Source: JAZKFT01 sp043760535
Lineage (GTDB): Bacteria > Bacteroidota > Bacteroidia > Chitinophagales > Chitinophagaceae
Length of the DNA: 24,019 nucleotides
NCBI GenBank assembly: GCA_043760535.1
Contig: JAYUOV010000315.1
Span: forward strand, 1-24,019
Direction of reading: 5' to 3'
Part shown: positions 7,428 to 15,698 of the stretch, one piece after another
How the letters are laid out: every line of letters begins with the position of its first letter
Position numbering within the stretch: position 1 is the first letter of the stretch
Program-made: the position numbers and the translations under genes
The notes under the pieces: model-generated
What the model was told of the DNA's origin: nothing
What the model saw: only the letters and a program-made list of their open reading frames with translations
The model's database searches: none

Positions 7428-9653
7428 ATGGAAATTACCGTAAAAACCGCTGAGCAACTTCGCCTTACTGCCGAAGAATTTGAGATGATAAAAACGGCTC
7501 TTGGCCGTACCCCCAACTTCAACGAGCTGTGTGCCTTTAGTGGCATGTGGAGCGAACATTGCAGTTATAAAAACTCTATTAAATGGCTAAAAACCCTGCC
7601 CCGTACCGGCGAAAAAATGCTGGTGGAAGCCGGTGAAGAAAACGCTGGCCTGATGGATATTGGCGAAGGCCTTGGCTTGGTGTTTAAAATAGAAAGCCAT
7701 AATCACCCATCTGCATTGGAGCCATTTCAGGGGGCGGCAACGGGTGTTGGTGGTATTAACCGGGATATTTTTACAATGGGTGCCAGGCCGATTGCCCAAT
7801 TAAACAGCCTTCGTTTTGGCAATTTAAAAGAAGCCAAAACCCAGCATTTAATGGCTGGCGTGGTAGATGGTATTGGCCATTATGGTAACTGTTTTGGGGT
7901 GCCAACCGTGGGTGGCGAAGTGTATTTTGAGGATTGCTACCATACCAACCCGCTGGTAAATGCCATGAGTGTGGGCATTTTAGAAGCTGGCAAAACCATT
8001 AGTGCTGTGGCCAAAGGCATTGGTAATCCTATATTTATAGTAGGCAGTGCCACGGGTAAAGATGGTATTGGTGGAGCTAGTTTTGCCTCGGCCGAAATTA
8101 CCGCCGACAGTGCCGAAGATTTACCAGCCGTGCAGGTTGGTGATCCTTTTCAGGAGAAAAAATTACTGGAAGCCTGCCTGGAATTGATGGATACGGATGC
8201 CATTGTGGGCATGCAGGATATGGGTGCCGCAGGCATTATTTGCAGCACTGCCGAAATGAGTGCTAAAGGTGAATGTGGTATGTACATAGATTTAGACAAA
8301 GTGCCTACCCGCCAAAAAAACATGAAACCATGGGAACTGCTGCTGAGCGAAAGCCAGGAGCGGATGCTTATTTGTGTGGAGAAAGGAAAGGAAGCTGCGG
8401 TGCTGAAAGTTTTTGAAAAATGGGACCTGCCTTGCGAAGAAATAGGACATGTAACCGAAGATGGACTGCTGAATTTTTACAGCGGTGGCGAACTGGAAGC
8501 CTCCATCCCTGCAAAGGTTTTGGTGCTGGGCGGTGGTGCACCTGTGTACGACCGGCCTTACACCGAAGCCAAATATGTAGCCAACCAACTGAAATATAAC
8601 ATAGATGGAATAGAGCTGCCAAAAAATTTAAAAGCCACGGCAGAACAACTGATTCAAATACCAAACATAGCCAGCAAACGCTGGATTTACAACCAATACG
8701 ACAGCATGGTGGGTACAGGAACACTTAATACCAACGAGCCTAGCGATGCGGCTATTAGCCTGATAAAAGGAATTCCGCAAAAAGCGGGACAGGCTAAAAA
8801 AGGCATTGCTATGAGCGTGGATTGCAATAGTAAATATGTATATGCCAATCCGTATGTTGGGGCTATGATAGCGGTAAGCGAAAGTGCCCGGAACATTGTA
8901 TGTAGTGGCGGCGAACCGCTTGGCGTAACCAATTGCCTCAACTTTGGCAACCCTTACGATCCCGAAGTGTACTGGCAGTTTGTACAAAGCATTAAGGGCA
9001 TGGGCGAAGCCTGTAAAAAGTTTAATACGCCGGTTACTGGTGGTAATGTGAGCTTTTATAATCAAGGGCCAGAAGGTGCGGTGTACCCAACACCTACTAT
9101 TGGTATGGTAGGCCTGCTGGCCGATGTAGCCAACAAAATGACGCTGGATTTTAAAAAGGCTGGTGATGTAATTATGTTAATTGGTAAAAGCCGCAACGAC
9201 ATTAGTTCTTCCGAATATTTACATAAAATACATAGCATTGAGTTTAGCCCGGCACCGCACTTTGAGCTGGAAGAAGAATTTACCTTACAACAAACAGTAG
9301 CGACTATAATCAGCCAAAAATTAATCGTATCTGCCCATGATATTAGTGAAGGTGGTTTGTTTGTAACCCTTTGTGAGAGCGGCTTTAAGCGGGGATTAGG
9401 TTTTAAAATTGCCCTGGATAATACAATCCGTACCGATAGTTATTTATTTGGCGAAGCCCAAAGCAGGGTAGTGGTTTCTGTTTCGGCCGAAGGACTTGCA
9501 GCGTTGGAAGCTGCTTTAAAACCAGCCGCCATTGCTTATACTATTTTGGGTGAAGTAACTGCTGCAGATGTTACAATTGGCGAAGAAAACTGGTGCAGCA
9601 TTGCAGCCTGGAAAGATTTGTATGATAACGCTATTGAAAATTATTTGAAGTAA
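7428..9653 (+). CDS. purL: Phosphoribosylformylglycinamidine synthase, subunit PurL
   Basis: Fourth step of de novo purine synthesis: converts FGAR to FGAM with ATP and ammonia. At 741 residues this is the short PurL type, which needs separate PurQ (glutaminase) and PurS; neither is in the window. Seen: WSEHCSYKNS (41-50), KIESHNHPSA (87-96), the ATP-binding stretch PFQGAATGVGGINRDI (99-114), then a second AIRS-like half with TGGNVSFYNQ and HDISEGGL. Start MEITVKTAEQLRLTAEEFEM fits the family. It shares strand and phase with rfaD, whose start follows only 27 bases after the purL stop, so the two are probably co-transcribed. Confidence 0.97.
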   Translation: MEITVKTAEQLRLTAEEFEMIKTALGRTPNFNELCAFSGMWSEHCSYKNSIKWLKTLPRTGEKMLVEAGEENAGLMDIGEGLGLVFKIESHNHPSALEPFQGAATGVGGINRDIFTMGARPIAQLNSLRFGNLKEAKTQHLMAGVVDGIGHYGNCFGVPTVGGEVYFEDCYHTNPLVNAMSVGILEAGKTISAVAKGIGNPIFIVGSATGKDGIGGASFASAEITADSAEDLPAVQVGDPFQEKKLLEACLELMDTDAIVGMQDMGAAGIICSTAEMSAKGECGMYIDLDKVPTRQKNMKPWELLLSESQERMLICVEKGKEAAVLKVFEKWDLPCEEIGHVTEDGLLNFYSGGELEASIPAKVLVLGGGAPVYDRPYTEAKYVANQLKYNIDGIELPKNLKATAEQLIQIPNIASKRWIYNQYDSMVGTGTLNTNEPSDAAISLIKGIPQKAGQAKKGIAMSVDCNSKYVYANPYVGAMIAVSESARNIVCSGGEPLGVTNCLNFGNPYDPEVYWQFVQSIKGMGEACKKFNTPVTGGNVSFYNQGPEGAVYPTPTIGMVGLLADVANKMTLDFKKAGDVIMLIGKSRNDISSSEYLHKIHSIEFSPAPHFELEEEFTLQQTVATIISQKLIVSAHDISEGGLFVTLCESGFKRGLGFKIALDNTIRTDSYLFGEAQSRVVVSVSAEGLAALEAALKPAAIAYTILGEVTAADVTIGEENWCSIAAWKDLYDNAIENYLK

Positions 9654-9680
9654 AGAAGGATACTTATAAACCACCATTTT

Positions 9681-10796
9681 TTGAACACATTCTCTCAAAT
9701 AATAGTTACTGGGGCTGCTGGTTTTATAGGCAGTTGCATGGTGCAGTTTCTCAACGAAAATGGTTTTGAAAACCTGATACTCGTTGATGATTTTGGCGTA
9801 GAAGCCAAACGGGTAAACTGGCAAAGTAAATCGTATGCACACATTGTGGAGCGGTACAATCTGTTCGATTGGCTGGAGCTTTACGATGAAAAAATTGATT
9901 TCGTTTTTCACCTAGGAGCAAGGACAGACACTACAGAATTCGACTATAGCATCCACCAGAAACTGAACGTGGAGTACTCTAAAAAAATATGGAAATACTG
10001 TGCCGAGAAACAGGTGCCGCTGGTATATGCATCATCCGCTGCAACCTACGGTGGTGGCGAATTAGGTTATAATGATGACCAAGCAATCATCAACCAATTA
10101 CAGCCACTGAATCCTTACGGTGTTAGTAAAAATGAGTTTGATAAATGGGTGCTAGAGCAAGTATTTAGTACTAAAAATAAAGTACAATGCCAAAGCCAAA
10201 AGCAGGTAACAGGTAACTCTCAACTACCAACTGGTTACTTTCTTCCTCCCTTTTGGGCTGGCCTCAAATTCTTTAATATCTATGGCCCTAACGAATACCA
10301 CAAAGGCCGGATGGCAAGCGTTATCTGGCATTCGTTTAACCAAATAAATAATGATGGGCAGGTAAAACTGTTTAAAAGCCATCGACCCGACTTTGAAGAC
10401 GGGCAGCAACTTCGTGATTTTATGTATGTAAAAGATGTAGTGAAGGTGATGTTTTGGATGATGGAAGAAAGTACTAAGAATTTAGTACTTCGTACAAAGA
10501 CTGAAACCCAACTTACCACTCACCACTCACCACTTACCTCGGCTATTTACAACCTCGGCACCGGAACTGCACGTAGCTTTTACGATTTAGCGGCCTCTAC
10601 TTTTCGTGGTTTGGATTTGGAACCCAATATTGTGTTTGTACCTATGCCTGAAGACATTCGAGACAAATACCAATATTTTACCAAAGCTAACATGCAAAAG
10701 CTGCAAGCCGCCGGTTATACCGAACCGTTTTATACTTTGGAAGAAGGTATAGATGACTATGTAAGAAATTATTTAAAGCCGGGGAAGATTTACTAA
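9681..10796 (+). CDS. rfaD: ADP-L-glycero-D-manno-heptose 6-epimerase with two in-frame insertions
   Basis: Epimerises ADP-D,D-heptose to ADP-L,D-heptose for LPS core synthesis (also called hldD). NAD(P)-binding GAAGFIG is at 11-17; the SDR residues S118/S119 and Y146xxxK150 (YGVSK) are present; FFNIYGPNEYHKGRMASV (198-215) and YNLGTGTARSF (290-300) are family signatures. The length of 371 exceeds the usual 310-330 because of two low-complexity inserts, about 162-188 (STKNKVQCQ...) and 263-287 (STKNLVLRT...). Both start with the same DNA word AGTACTAA and contain short tandem repeats. The frame is intact, so function may be kept if the inserts form surface loops. The start is TTG; no in-frame ATG lies between it and the purL stop. 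Confidence 0.93.
   Translation: MNTFSQIIVTGAAGFIGSCMVQFLNENGFENLILVDDFGVEAKRVNWQSKSYAHIVERYNLFDWLELYDEKIDFVFHLGARTDTTEFDYSIHQKLNVEYSKKIWKYCAEKQVPLVYASSAATYGGGELGYNDDQAIINQLQPLNPYGVSKNEFDKWVLEQVFSTKNKVQCQSQKQVTGNSQLPTGYFLPPFWAGLKFFNIYGPNEYHKGRMASVIWHSFNQINNDGQVKLFKSHRPDFEDGQQLRDFMYVKDVVKVMFWMMEESTKNLVLRTKTETQLTTHHSPLTSAIYNLGTGTARSFYDLAASTFRGLDLEPNIVFVPMPEDIRDKYQYFTKANMQKLQAAGYTEPFYTLEEGIDDYVRNYLKPGKIY
10167..10246 (+). repeat. In-frame repeat insertion 1 inside rfaD
   Basis: Begins AGTACTAAAAATAAAGTAC and contains two adjacent 7-bp units AGGTAAC (10204-10217). It encodes low-complexity polar sequence with no counterpart in typical heptose epimerases. The boundary is judged from where family-like sequence resumes at PPFWAGLKFF. 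Confidence 0.6.
10470..10540 (+). repeat. In-frame repeat insertion 2 inside rfaD
   Basis: Begins with the inverted repeat AGTACTAA-GAA-TTTAGTACT and ends with four 7-bp units ACTTACC, ACTCACC, ACTCACC, ACTTACC (10511-10538). It shares the AGTACTAARAAT start and the STKN translation with insertion 1. Family-like sequence resumes at IYNLGTG. Confidence 0.65.
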
Positions 10797-10898
10797 AACT
10801 CATTGTTGAACTTGCCTGTTGTCAAAAAGAATGCTATTATTTAAATACTTCATACACAAATGAGGTTTTAAAATAGTTGTTGAGGCAATGCGTTACTA

Positions 10899-10947
10899 CT
10901 CCCCGCTGGCGGGCACAGGTTTTGCAGAAGGCAAAAACAGGGGTGGA
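10899..10947. repeat. GC-rich palindromic element between convergent genes
   Basis: Two adjacent potential hairpins, CCCG-CTGG-CGGG (10902-10913) and TTTTGC-AGAAG-GCAAAA (10920-10936), are flanked by CCCC and GGGG. It lies between the convergent rfaD and PyrR-like genes. It could be a REP-like element or serve as a structural terminator; it lacks the T tract of a classical one. Confidence 0.45.
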
Positions 10948-10961
10948 AAAGTTATAATGCT

Positions 10962-11453
10962 TTACAATAAATACGCTCCTACAATTTCCTCACCTTCCGT
11001 TTCTACAAAAATATGCTCCTGCAAAGTGGTGGCTACACTAAGCCCAACATAGTCGGCAGAAATAGGAAAAGTCTTGTGTGTACGTTCTACCAACACCAAA
11101 GTTTGTATTTTCTGTGGCCAATAGTCTAGAAAAGGCTTAATGGCGTATGTCATCGTTTTACCACTGTTGGCCACATCATCCACAATAATTACCACTTTGT
11201 TATTAAAGTCTGTCATTGGTTCGATAGTTACTGTTTCGGGGTTTCTTTTATCCAGTAAAACCTTTACCAGGTCTATTTTTCCGCAAAATTCTTTTTGCAG
11301 CATAGGCAGTAGTTTTACAGCTATTGTACTGCCACTTTCGCAAATGCCGGCAAGTACTAAGTGTTCGGCTTCGGTATTGCGTTCAGCTATTTCCAGCGCC
11401 ATACGTTCTAGTTTACGTGCAGCCAGATTTTTATTAAGAATGTATTTTTTCAT
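10962..11453 (-). CDS. PyrR-like phosphoribosyltransferase
   Basis: A 163-residue type I phosphoribosyltransferase. The PRPP-binding loop VVIIVDDVANSGKTM is at 87-101 with the paired acids D92/D93. The C-terminal stretch LVERTHKTFPISADYVGLSVATT resembles PyrR, the uracil phosphoribosyltransferase/RNA-binding regulator of pyrimidine genes. LAGICESGSTIAVKL (34-48) is the expected substrate-loop region. No pyr genes are adjacent, so a regulatory role is not supported here; a salvage phosphoribosyltransferase is equally possible. Start ATG at 11453 (MKKYILNKNLAARKL) is preceded by an A/T-rich region shared divergently with the Fe-S gene. Confidence 0.8.
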   Translation of the reverse strand: MKKYILNKNLAARKLERMALEIAERNTEAEHLVLAGICESGSTIAVKLLPMLQKEFCGKIDLVKVLLDKRNPETVTIEPMTDFNNKVVIIVDDVANSGKTMTYAIKPFLDYWPQKIQTLVLVERTHKTFPISADYVGLSVATTLQEHIFVETEGEEIVGAYLL

Positions 11454-11559
11454 CAGTAAAATTTATTAGTATTAGATATTAAAAAATTCAATCGTTTCTT
11501 TTAAACATTATGCATACAATATTAGCCAATAACCCACATTTGAAAATCGAAAGAACGTA

Positions 11560-11622
11560 GATTTGATGTAGGGGCAGTCATTGCGGCTGCCCATTCTGCT
11601 AATTCTGCCCATTCTTCAAATC
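11560..11622 (+). repeat. Nested inverted repeat upstream of the Fe-S protein gene
   Basis: Outer arms are GATTTGA (11560-11566) and TCAAATC (11616-11622); the inner stem is GGGCAG (11572-11577) and CTGCCC (11587-11592); between them lies a repeated ATTCTGC (11593-11599 and 11602-11608). It sits 17 bases before the ATG at 11639. The GTAGGGGCAG...CTGCCC layout resembles intergenic palindromic repeats. Whether it is regulatory is unknown. Confidence 0.45.
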
Positions 11623-11638
11623 AAAAATCAAAAAACCT

Positions 11639-12970
11639 ATGGAGTTGGTTCAACAAATACTTTTCGCCGCATTGGCCGCATTTTCTATTTGGTTGTTTAC
11701 AAAAAAAATAAGCCAGATACGCCGCAATATTTTGCTTGGCCGAGACGAAGCCATTGAAACCGACAACCGAAAGCGGATTAGCAATGTTTTGCTATTGGCC
11801 TTTGGCCAAAAAAAGATGTTTAAAAAGCCGGTTGTGGCTATTATGCACTTTATTATCTATGCCGGCTTTATCATAATTAATATAGAGGTAATGGAAATAG
11901 TGTTGGATGGTATTACCGGCCAGCACCGCATGTTTGCACCCTTTTTAGGCGATTTTTATACTTTTTTAATCAATAGTTTTGAGTGGCTGGCTTTGGGTGT
12001 ATTATTGGTTTGTGTGGTTTTTTTGGTACGCAGGAATATCATCAAACTCCAACGTTTTATCAGTAAAGACCTTAACGGCTGGCCCCGCAGCGATGCCAAT
12101 TATATCCTCATTACCGAGATTATACTGATGACCTTGTTTCTTACTATGAACGCTACCGATTCTATTTTGCAGGCCAGAAATGTGGATCATTACAGCGAAG
12201 CCATTACAGGCCCTTTTGCCGTTAGCAGTTGGCTGATGCCTATATTTAGTAGCTTAGGCGATGGCACATTAATCACTATAGAAAGGGTTTGCTGGTGGCT
12301 GCACATTGTGGGTATTTTTGCTTTTTTAAATTATCTGCCATATAGTAAACATTTGCATGTACTGCTGGCTTTTCCCAATGCGTATTATGCCCGGCCCGAG
12401 GGTGAGGGCAAAATGCAAAACATGCCCGAAATACAACGGGAAGTAATACTGGCTATGGGTGGCGATACATCTGTTTTTCCGGCAGTGGCCGCTTTGCCAG
12501 AGGCGCCGCCGGAACAGTTTGGTGCTAAAGATGTAATGGATCTTTCTTGGAAAAACCTGATGGATGCTTACAGCTGTACCGAGTGTGGCAGGTGCAGCAG
12601 CGCCTGCCCGGCTAACCAAACTGGTAAGCTGCTTAGCCCACGTACCATTATGATGAAAACGAGAGACCGGCTGGACGAAGTGGGCAAAAATATCAATGCA
12701 AATGGAGAATTTAAACCCGACGAAAAGTCGCTTTTGAACGATTATATTTCTGTGGAAGAGTTACGTGCCTGCACTACTTGTAATGCCTGTGTAGAAGAAT
12801 GTCCCGTAAGTATTTCGCCACTCGATATTATTATAAAAATGCGCAGGTATTTAATTTTAGACGAAAGCAACAGCCCACAGGAGTGGAACAGCATGTTTGG
12901 CAATATTGAAAATAATTTCGCCCCATGGAAGTTTAATCCCGACGAAAGGGAGGCATGGATCAATAGCTAA
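11639..12970 (+). CDS. Membrane-bound 4Fe-4S dicluster oxidoreductase subunit (HdrC/GlpC-like)
   Basis: 443 residues. The N-terminal half is membrane-embedded, with hydrophobic segments near 5-20, 64-88, 105-131, 155-172 and 213-232; H70, H222, H238 and H240 could bind heme, as in NarI-like domains. The C-terminal half is cytoplasmic with two CxxCxxCxxxCP motifs (C313, C316, C319, C323 and C378, C381, C384, C388), each able to hold one [4Fe-4S] cluster. The family usually works with a cysteine-rich CCG-domain (HdrB/GlpC-type) partner, often encoded next door; none follows here. The likely role is electron transfer between a quinone pool and an unknown cytoplasmic redox partner. The start ATG follows an A-rich leader. 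Confidence 0.88.
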   Translation: MELVQQILFAALAAFSIWLFTKKISQIRRNILLGRDEAIETDNRKRISNVLLLAFGQKKMFKKPVVAIMHFIIYAGFIIINIEVMEIVLDGITGQHRMFAPFLGDFYTFLINSFEWLALGVLLVCVVFLVRRNIIKLQRFISKDLNGWPRSDANYILITEIILMTLFLTMNATDSILQARNVDHYSEAITGPFAVSSWLMPIFSSLGDGTLITIERVCWWLHIVGIFAFLNYLPYSKHLHVLLAFPNAYYARPEGEGKMQNMPEIQREVILAMGGDTSVFPAVAALPEAPPEQFGAKDVMDLSWKNLMDAYSCTECGRCSSACPANQTGKLLSPRTIMMKTRDRLDEVGKNINANGEFKPDEKSLLNDYISVEELRACTTCNACVEECPVSISPLDIIIKMRRYLILDESNSPQEWNSMFGNIENNFAPWKFNPDEREAWINS

Positions 12971-13009
12971 GGTGGGTAAAAGCCTTATCTTTAAATTAAA
13001 ATACACAAG

Positions 13010-13387
13010 ATGTCTGTAATAAAATTGCCATTATTGTTTGTTGGTTCCAAAGGCGAAAATCACCTCTACACTTTATTCGATAGCGGGGCCCTTCTTTCTT
13101 GCATAAGCCCTGATTATGTGGATGCAATTACTGAGCCACAAACTTTGGGAAGGATTAGAAGAATAGCCACAGCAATTGAGGGACATTATATTGAAGTTAA
13201 AGAAATAGTACGCCTGGACTTTTATCTGCATGATGTTTTACTGAGCGATGAGTTTTTAGTAGTGCCCGGCCTTAGCGAAGAAGCCATTATAGGTGCCGGC
13301 ACCATGCAAAAGTGGCGTATCAAACTAAACTTCGAACATGATACAGTAGAAGTAGATCCCAAAGTGGCTAAAATGCAACTGATTTAG
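13010..13387 (+). CDS. Retropepsin-like aspartic protease-fold protein
   Basis: A 125-residue single-domain protein. LFDSGALLSCISPDYV (22-37) matches the catalytic D-S/T-G flap of clan AA aspartic proteases, with D24 as the active residue. AIIGAGTMQKWRIKLNFEHDTVEV (about 92-115) matches the conserved Ile/Leu-Ile-Gly strand near the C-terminus of retropepsins. Such proteins act as homodimers when active. There is no signal peptide. It starts 39 bases after the Fe-S gene stop, so the two probably form one unit; TATCTTTA at 12986-12993 could be a weak internal -7 element. Proteolytic activity is inferred, not shown. Confidence 0.75.
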   Translation: MSVIKLPLLFVGSKGENHLYTLFDSGALLSCISPDYVDAITEPQTLGRIRRIATAIEGHYIEVKEIVRLDFYLHDVLLSDEFLVVPGLSEEAIIGAGTMQKWRIKLNFEHDTVEVDPKVAKMQLI

Positions 13388-13462
13388 AAAAAGCAGTATG
13401 CATTTACAATTGTTTTTTTTTAAGACTCAAGTAGGCTTTAATCTCACACATTTACGCTCCGT

Positions 13463-14077
13463 ATGAACAGGCTTCACGAATTAATACAATCCGCTTTTGG
13501 TAATTTCACTCTTGCAGTTGCAATAATACTTGCCGTTCTTGGCTTATTAAGCCTTTTTTCGGGTAAATTTTTTTATTGGGTAGCAGTGGGTATTTGCGGC
13601 TTTTTAATCTCCTATATATCCACACGTGGCATCATAAACTTGAACGATTGGCAAGAGTTTGCCCTTGCTGGCGTTATAGGTTTCGTAGCCATGCTGCTTT
13701 CATTTGTTTTTTCAAAATTTACAATTGCAATTACTTCTTTTTTTGTTTTTGGTTTAATGTTGGCGGCATTTATAAACGAGCAGATTCAGTTTGACGATGA
13801 CTCATTTGTACCATTGGTTATTTTTTTTATTATAGGATCCGGTGCTGCATTTTTTTCTTTTTACCAGTACGACTTGTGCTTACGCCTTTTGTCAAGTGTA
13901 GTAGGTGGCTTCGCATTATCTGTTGGTATTTTTAAATTTACCCAATCATTTCCGAACTCCATTACCATTTTTTTAGTTTGGATTGGTATCTCAGTAATTG
14001 GTTTTTTGTGGCAGCAGTCACGTGTTGTTAGCCAGTTTGAACAAAATGTTGTTCTGGAAGAAGATGAAGATGCTTAA
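13463..14077 (+). CDS. Polytopic membrane protein of unknown function
   Basis: 204 residues with six to seven hydrophobic segments (roughly 15-32, 34-51, 64-83, 86-103, 115-130, 139-157, 165-183) and an acidic C-terminal tail EEDEDA. The spacing of Gly-rich helices recalls TM198/DUF4203-type proteins, but I would not assign it. It follows the retropepsin-like gene by 75 bases and is closed by the bidirectional terminator at 14087-14108. Confidence 0.8.
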   Translation: MNRLHELIQSAFGNFTLAVAIILAVLGLLSLFSGKFFYWVAVGICGFLISYISTRGIINLNDWQEFALAGVIGFVAMLLSFVFSKFTIAITSFFVFGLMLAAFINEQIQFDDDSFVPLVIFFIIGSGAAFFSFYQYDLCLRLLSSVVGGFALSVGIFKFTQSFPNSITIFLVWIGISVIGFLWQQSRVVSQFEQNVVLEEDEDA

Positions 14078-14086
14078 ATACAAAAA

Positions 14087-14108
14087 CCCTGCTACATGCA
14101 GGGCTTTT
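14087..14108. terminator. Bidirectional terminator between convergent genes
   Basis: Stem CCCTGC - TACAT - GCAGGG (14087-14103), preceded by AAAAA and followed by CTTTT. It lies between the plus-strand membrane protein and the minus-strand sigma factor, so it may end both transcripts. Confidence 0.8.
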
Positions 14109-14131
14109 AGTTTAGTATAATGTGTTACGAT

Positions 14132-14998
14132 TTAGCCTAAATAAACACGAAGCAATTTGCAGCGGCTGGTGTTTTGTAATTTGGTAATCGCCTTGTCTTT
14201 TATTTGCCGTACCCTTTCTCTTGTAAGATGAAAACGATGTCCGATATCTTCCAAACTCAATGCACTATCTATGCCAATGCCAAAGAAAAAGCAAAGCACC
14301 TCTTTTTGGCGTTCTGTAAGGGTACTTAGAGAACGTCCAAGTTCTGTGTGTAGCGATTCGTGGTGCTCCAGATTATTGCTCACACTTTCGGCATTTGGGT
14401 TTTCCATCATATCTATCAGGCAGCCATCTTCGCCATCGCTAATGGGGGCATCCATGCTTACATGGCGGCCCGTAATACCAAGCGTTGCAGCAATCTCTTC
14501 ACGGTCTAGTTCCAATAAATCAGCCAATTCTTCAGGCGTTGGTTCCCGTTCAAATTCTTGCTCTAGCTGGCTAAATGCTTTGTTGATGCGGTTACTTAAC
14601 CCCACTTTATTTAATGGCAGCCTTACTATGCGGCTCTGTTCCGCCAATGCTTGTAAAATGCTTTGTCTAATCCACCATACAGCGTAGGAAATAAATTTAA
14701 AACCACGGGTTTCGTCAAAACGTTGGGCTGCTTTTATAAGGCCAAGGTTACCTTCGTTAATAAGGTCGCTAAGTGATAGGCCTTGATTTTGGTACTGTTT
14801 TGCCACACTTACCACAAACCGAAGATTGGCATTTATGAGCCGTTCTAAAGCCCGTTCGTCATTTAGTTTAATACGAATGGCTAGTTGTACCTCTTCTTCA
14901 GGTGTAATCAGCTCTACACGGCCAATTTCCTGCAGGTACTTCTCAAGGCTTTGGGTCTCCCGGTTGGTAATAGATTTTGTGATTTTGAGTTGTCGCAT
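14132..14998 (-). CDS. rpoD: RNA polymerase sigma-70 factor, primary type (RpoD/SigA-like)
   Basis: 288 residues from the ATG at 14998 (MRQLKITKSITNRE), the family's usual N-terminus; a frame with two earlier ATGs extends to 15013. Region 1.2 SLEKYLQEIGRVELITPEEE; region 2 NLRFVVSVAKQYQNQGLSLSDLINEGNLGLIKA and RGFKFISYAVWWIRQSI (core-binding and -10 recognition); region 3 from about 130; region 4 LSLEDIGHRFHLTRERVRQIKDKAI (249-271), which reads the -33 element. There is no long region 1.1, as usual in Bacteroidota. Regions 2-3 are near consensus but 3.2-4 (CFFFGIGIDSALS) diverge from the RpoD sequence I remember, so a second primary-like paralogue cannot be excluded. Confidence 0.9.
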   Translation of the reverse strand: MRQLKITKSITNRETQSLEKYLQEIGRVELITPEEEVQLAIRIKLNDERALERLINANLRFVVSVAKQYQNQGLSLSDLINEGNLGLIKAAQRFDETRGFKFISYAVWWIRQSILQALAEQSRIVRLPLNKVGLSNRINKAFSQLEQEFEREPTPEELADLLELDREEIAATLGITGRHVSMDAPISDGEDGCLIDMMENPNAESVSNNLEHHESLHTELGRSLSTLTERQKEVLCFFFGIGIDSALSLEDIGHRFHLTRERVRQIKDKAITKLQNTSRCKLLRVYLG

Positions 14999-15246
14999 GC
15001 TCATAAACTTCAATTTAGGGGTGAGGGTAAAAAATACCTATAGTTTATTATTAGGATTAAAATTTACAAACCCAATTTTCTACAAACCTTTAGTAAGAGC
15101 CAAAACATCTAAAAGCAATTTAAAGGATAAAAAAATTGATTCCAAAATATCTTTTTGCAAACGGTTGAAATACAAAGGGTTCAAGATTTGTATTTTTTAA
15201 TTGGGTGCTTAAAAATCTTAAACAAAAAAAATAAAAAAATAAAACT

Positions 15247-15275
15247 TTGCAGGATGCGATATTTTTCTATTATTG
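15247..15275 (+). promoter_or_regulatory. Candidate promoter for the START-like gene
   Basis: TTG at 15247-15249 and TATTATTG at 15268-15275 resemble the Bacteroidota -33/-7 pair with an 18-base spacer, 34 bases before the ATG at 15310. The remaining intergenic DNA (14999-15246) is AT-rich with no other feature I can name; it should also carry the sigma factor's promoter. Confidence 0.35.
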
Positions 15276-15309
15276 CATCATTCTGAGATAATAGATTAAT
15301 AGAGCGGTA

Positions 15310-15690
15310 ATGAGTAAAAAACAACTTTTCACATTAGAATATCCGGTTAGGTGTTCTCCTACAATATTGTACGATTTCCTAAGTACCAGTAATGGATTGG
15401 GTGAGTGGTTTGCCGATAAGGTAGATGATAAAGAAGGTATTTTTAGTTTTTCGTGGAACGGCAGTACAGACAAGGCTGAACTAGTAGAGAAGGAGCATGA
15501 TAAGTATGTAAGGTTTCATTGGCTCACAGCACCAAAAGGAGAGTACTTCGAATTCAGAATTGAAAAAACCGAAGTAAGCAATCAAACCATACTAGTAATT
15601 AACGACTTTGCAGAAAAGGGTGAAATTAAAGACCAGAGCCAGTTGTGGGACTATCAGGTAAAAGATTTGTTTCACAGATTGGGCAATTAA
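15310..15690 (+). CDS. START-like (SRPBCC/AHSA1-type) domain protein
   Basis: A 126-residue cytoplasmic single-domain protein with the SRPBCC fold pattern: an opening strand FTLEYPVRCSPTILYDFLST, the GLGEWFADKV turn, a charged hairpin around FSFSWNGSTDKAELVEKE, and a C-terminal helix DQSQLWDYQVKDLFHRLG. Small START-like proteins of this size are conserved in Bacteroidota with no known ligand. It is monocistronic, divergent from the sigma factor and convergent with the next gene, whose stop lies 8 bases away. Confidence 0.82.
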   Translation: MSKKQLFTLEYPVRCSPTILYDFLSTSNGLGEWFADKVDDKEGIFSFSWNGSTDKAELVEKEHDKYVRFHWLTAPKGEYFEFRIEKTEVSNQTILVINDFAEKGEIKDQSQLWDYQVKDLFHRLGN

Positions 15691-15698
15691 AGCCTTAT

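Noticed and set aside
7224..9065. Minus-strand open frames opposite purL
   Set aside because: They are antisense shadows of a fully conserved purL; no family resemblance.
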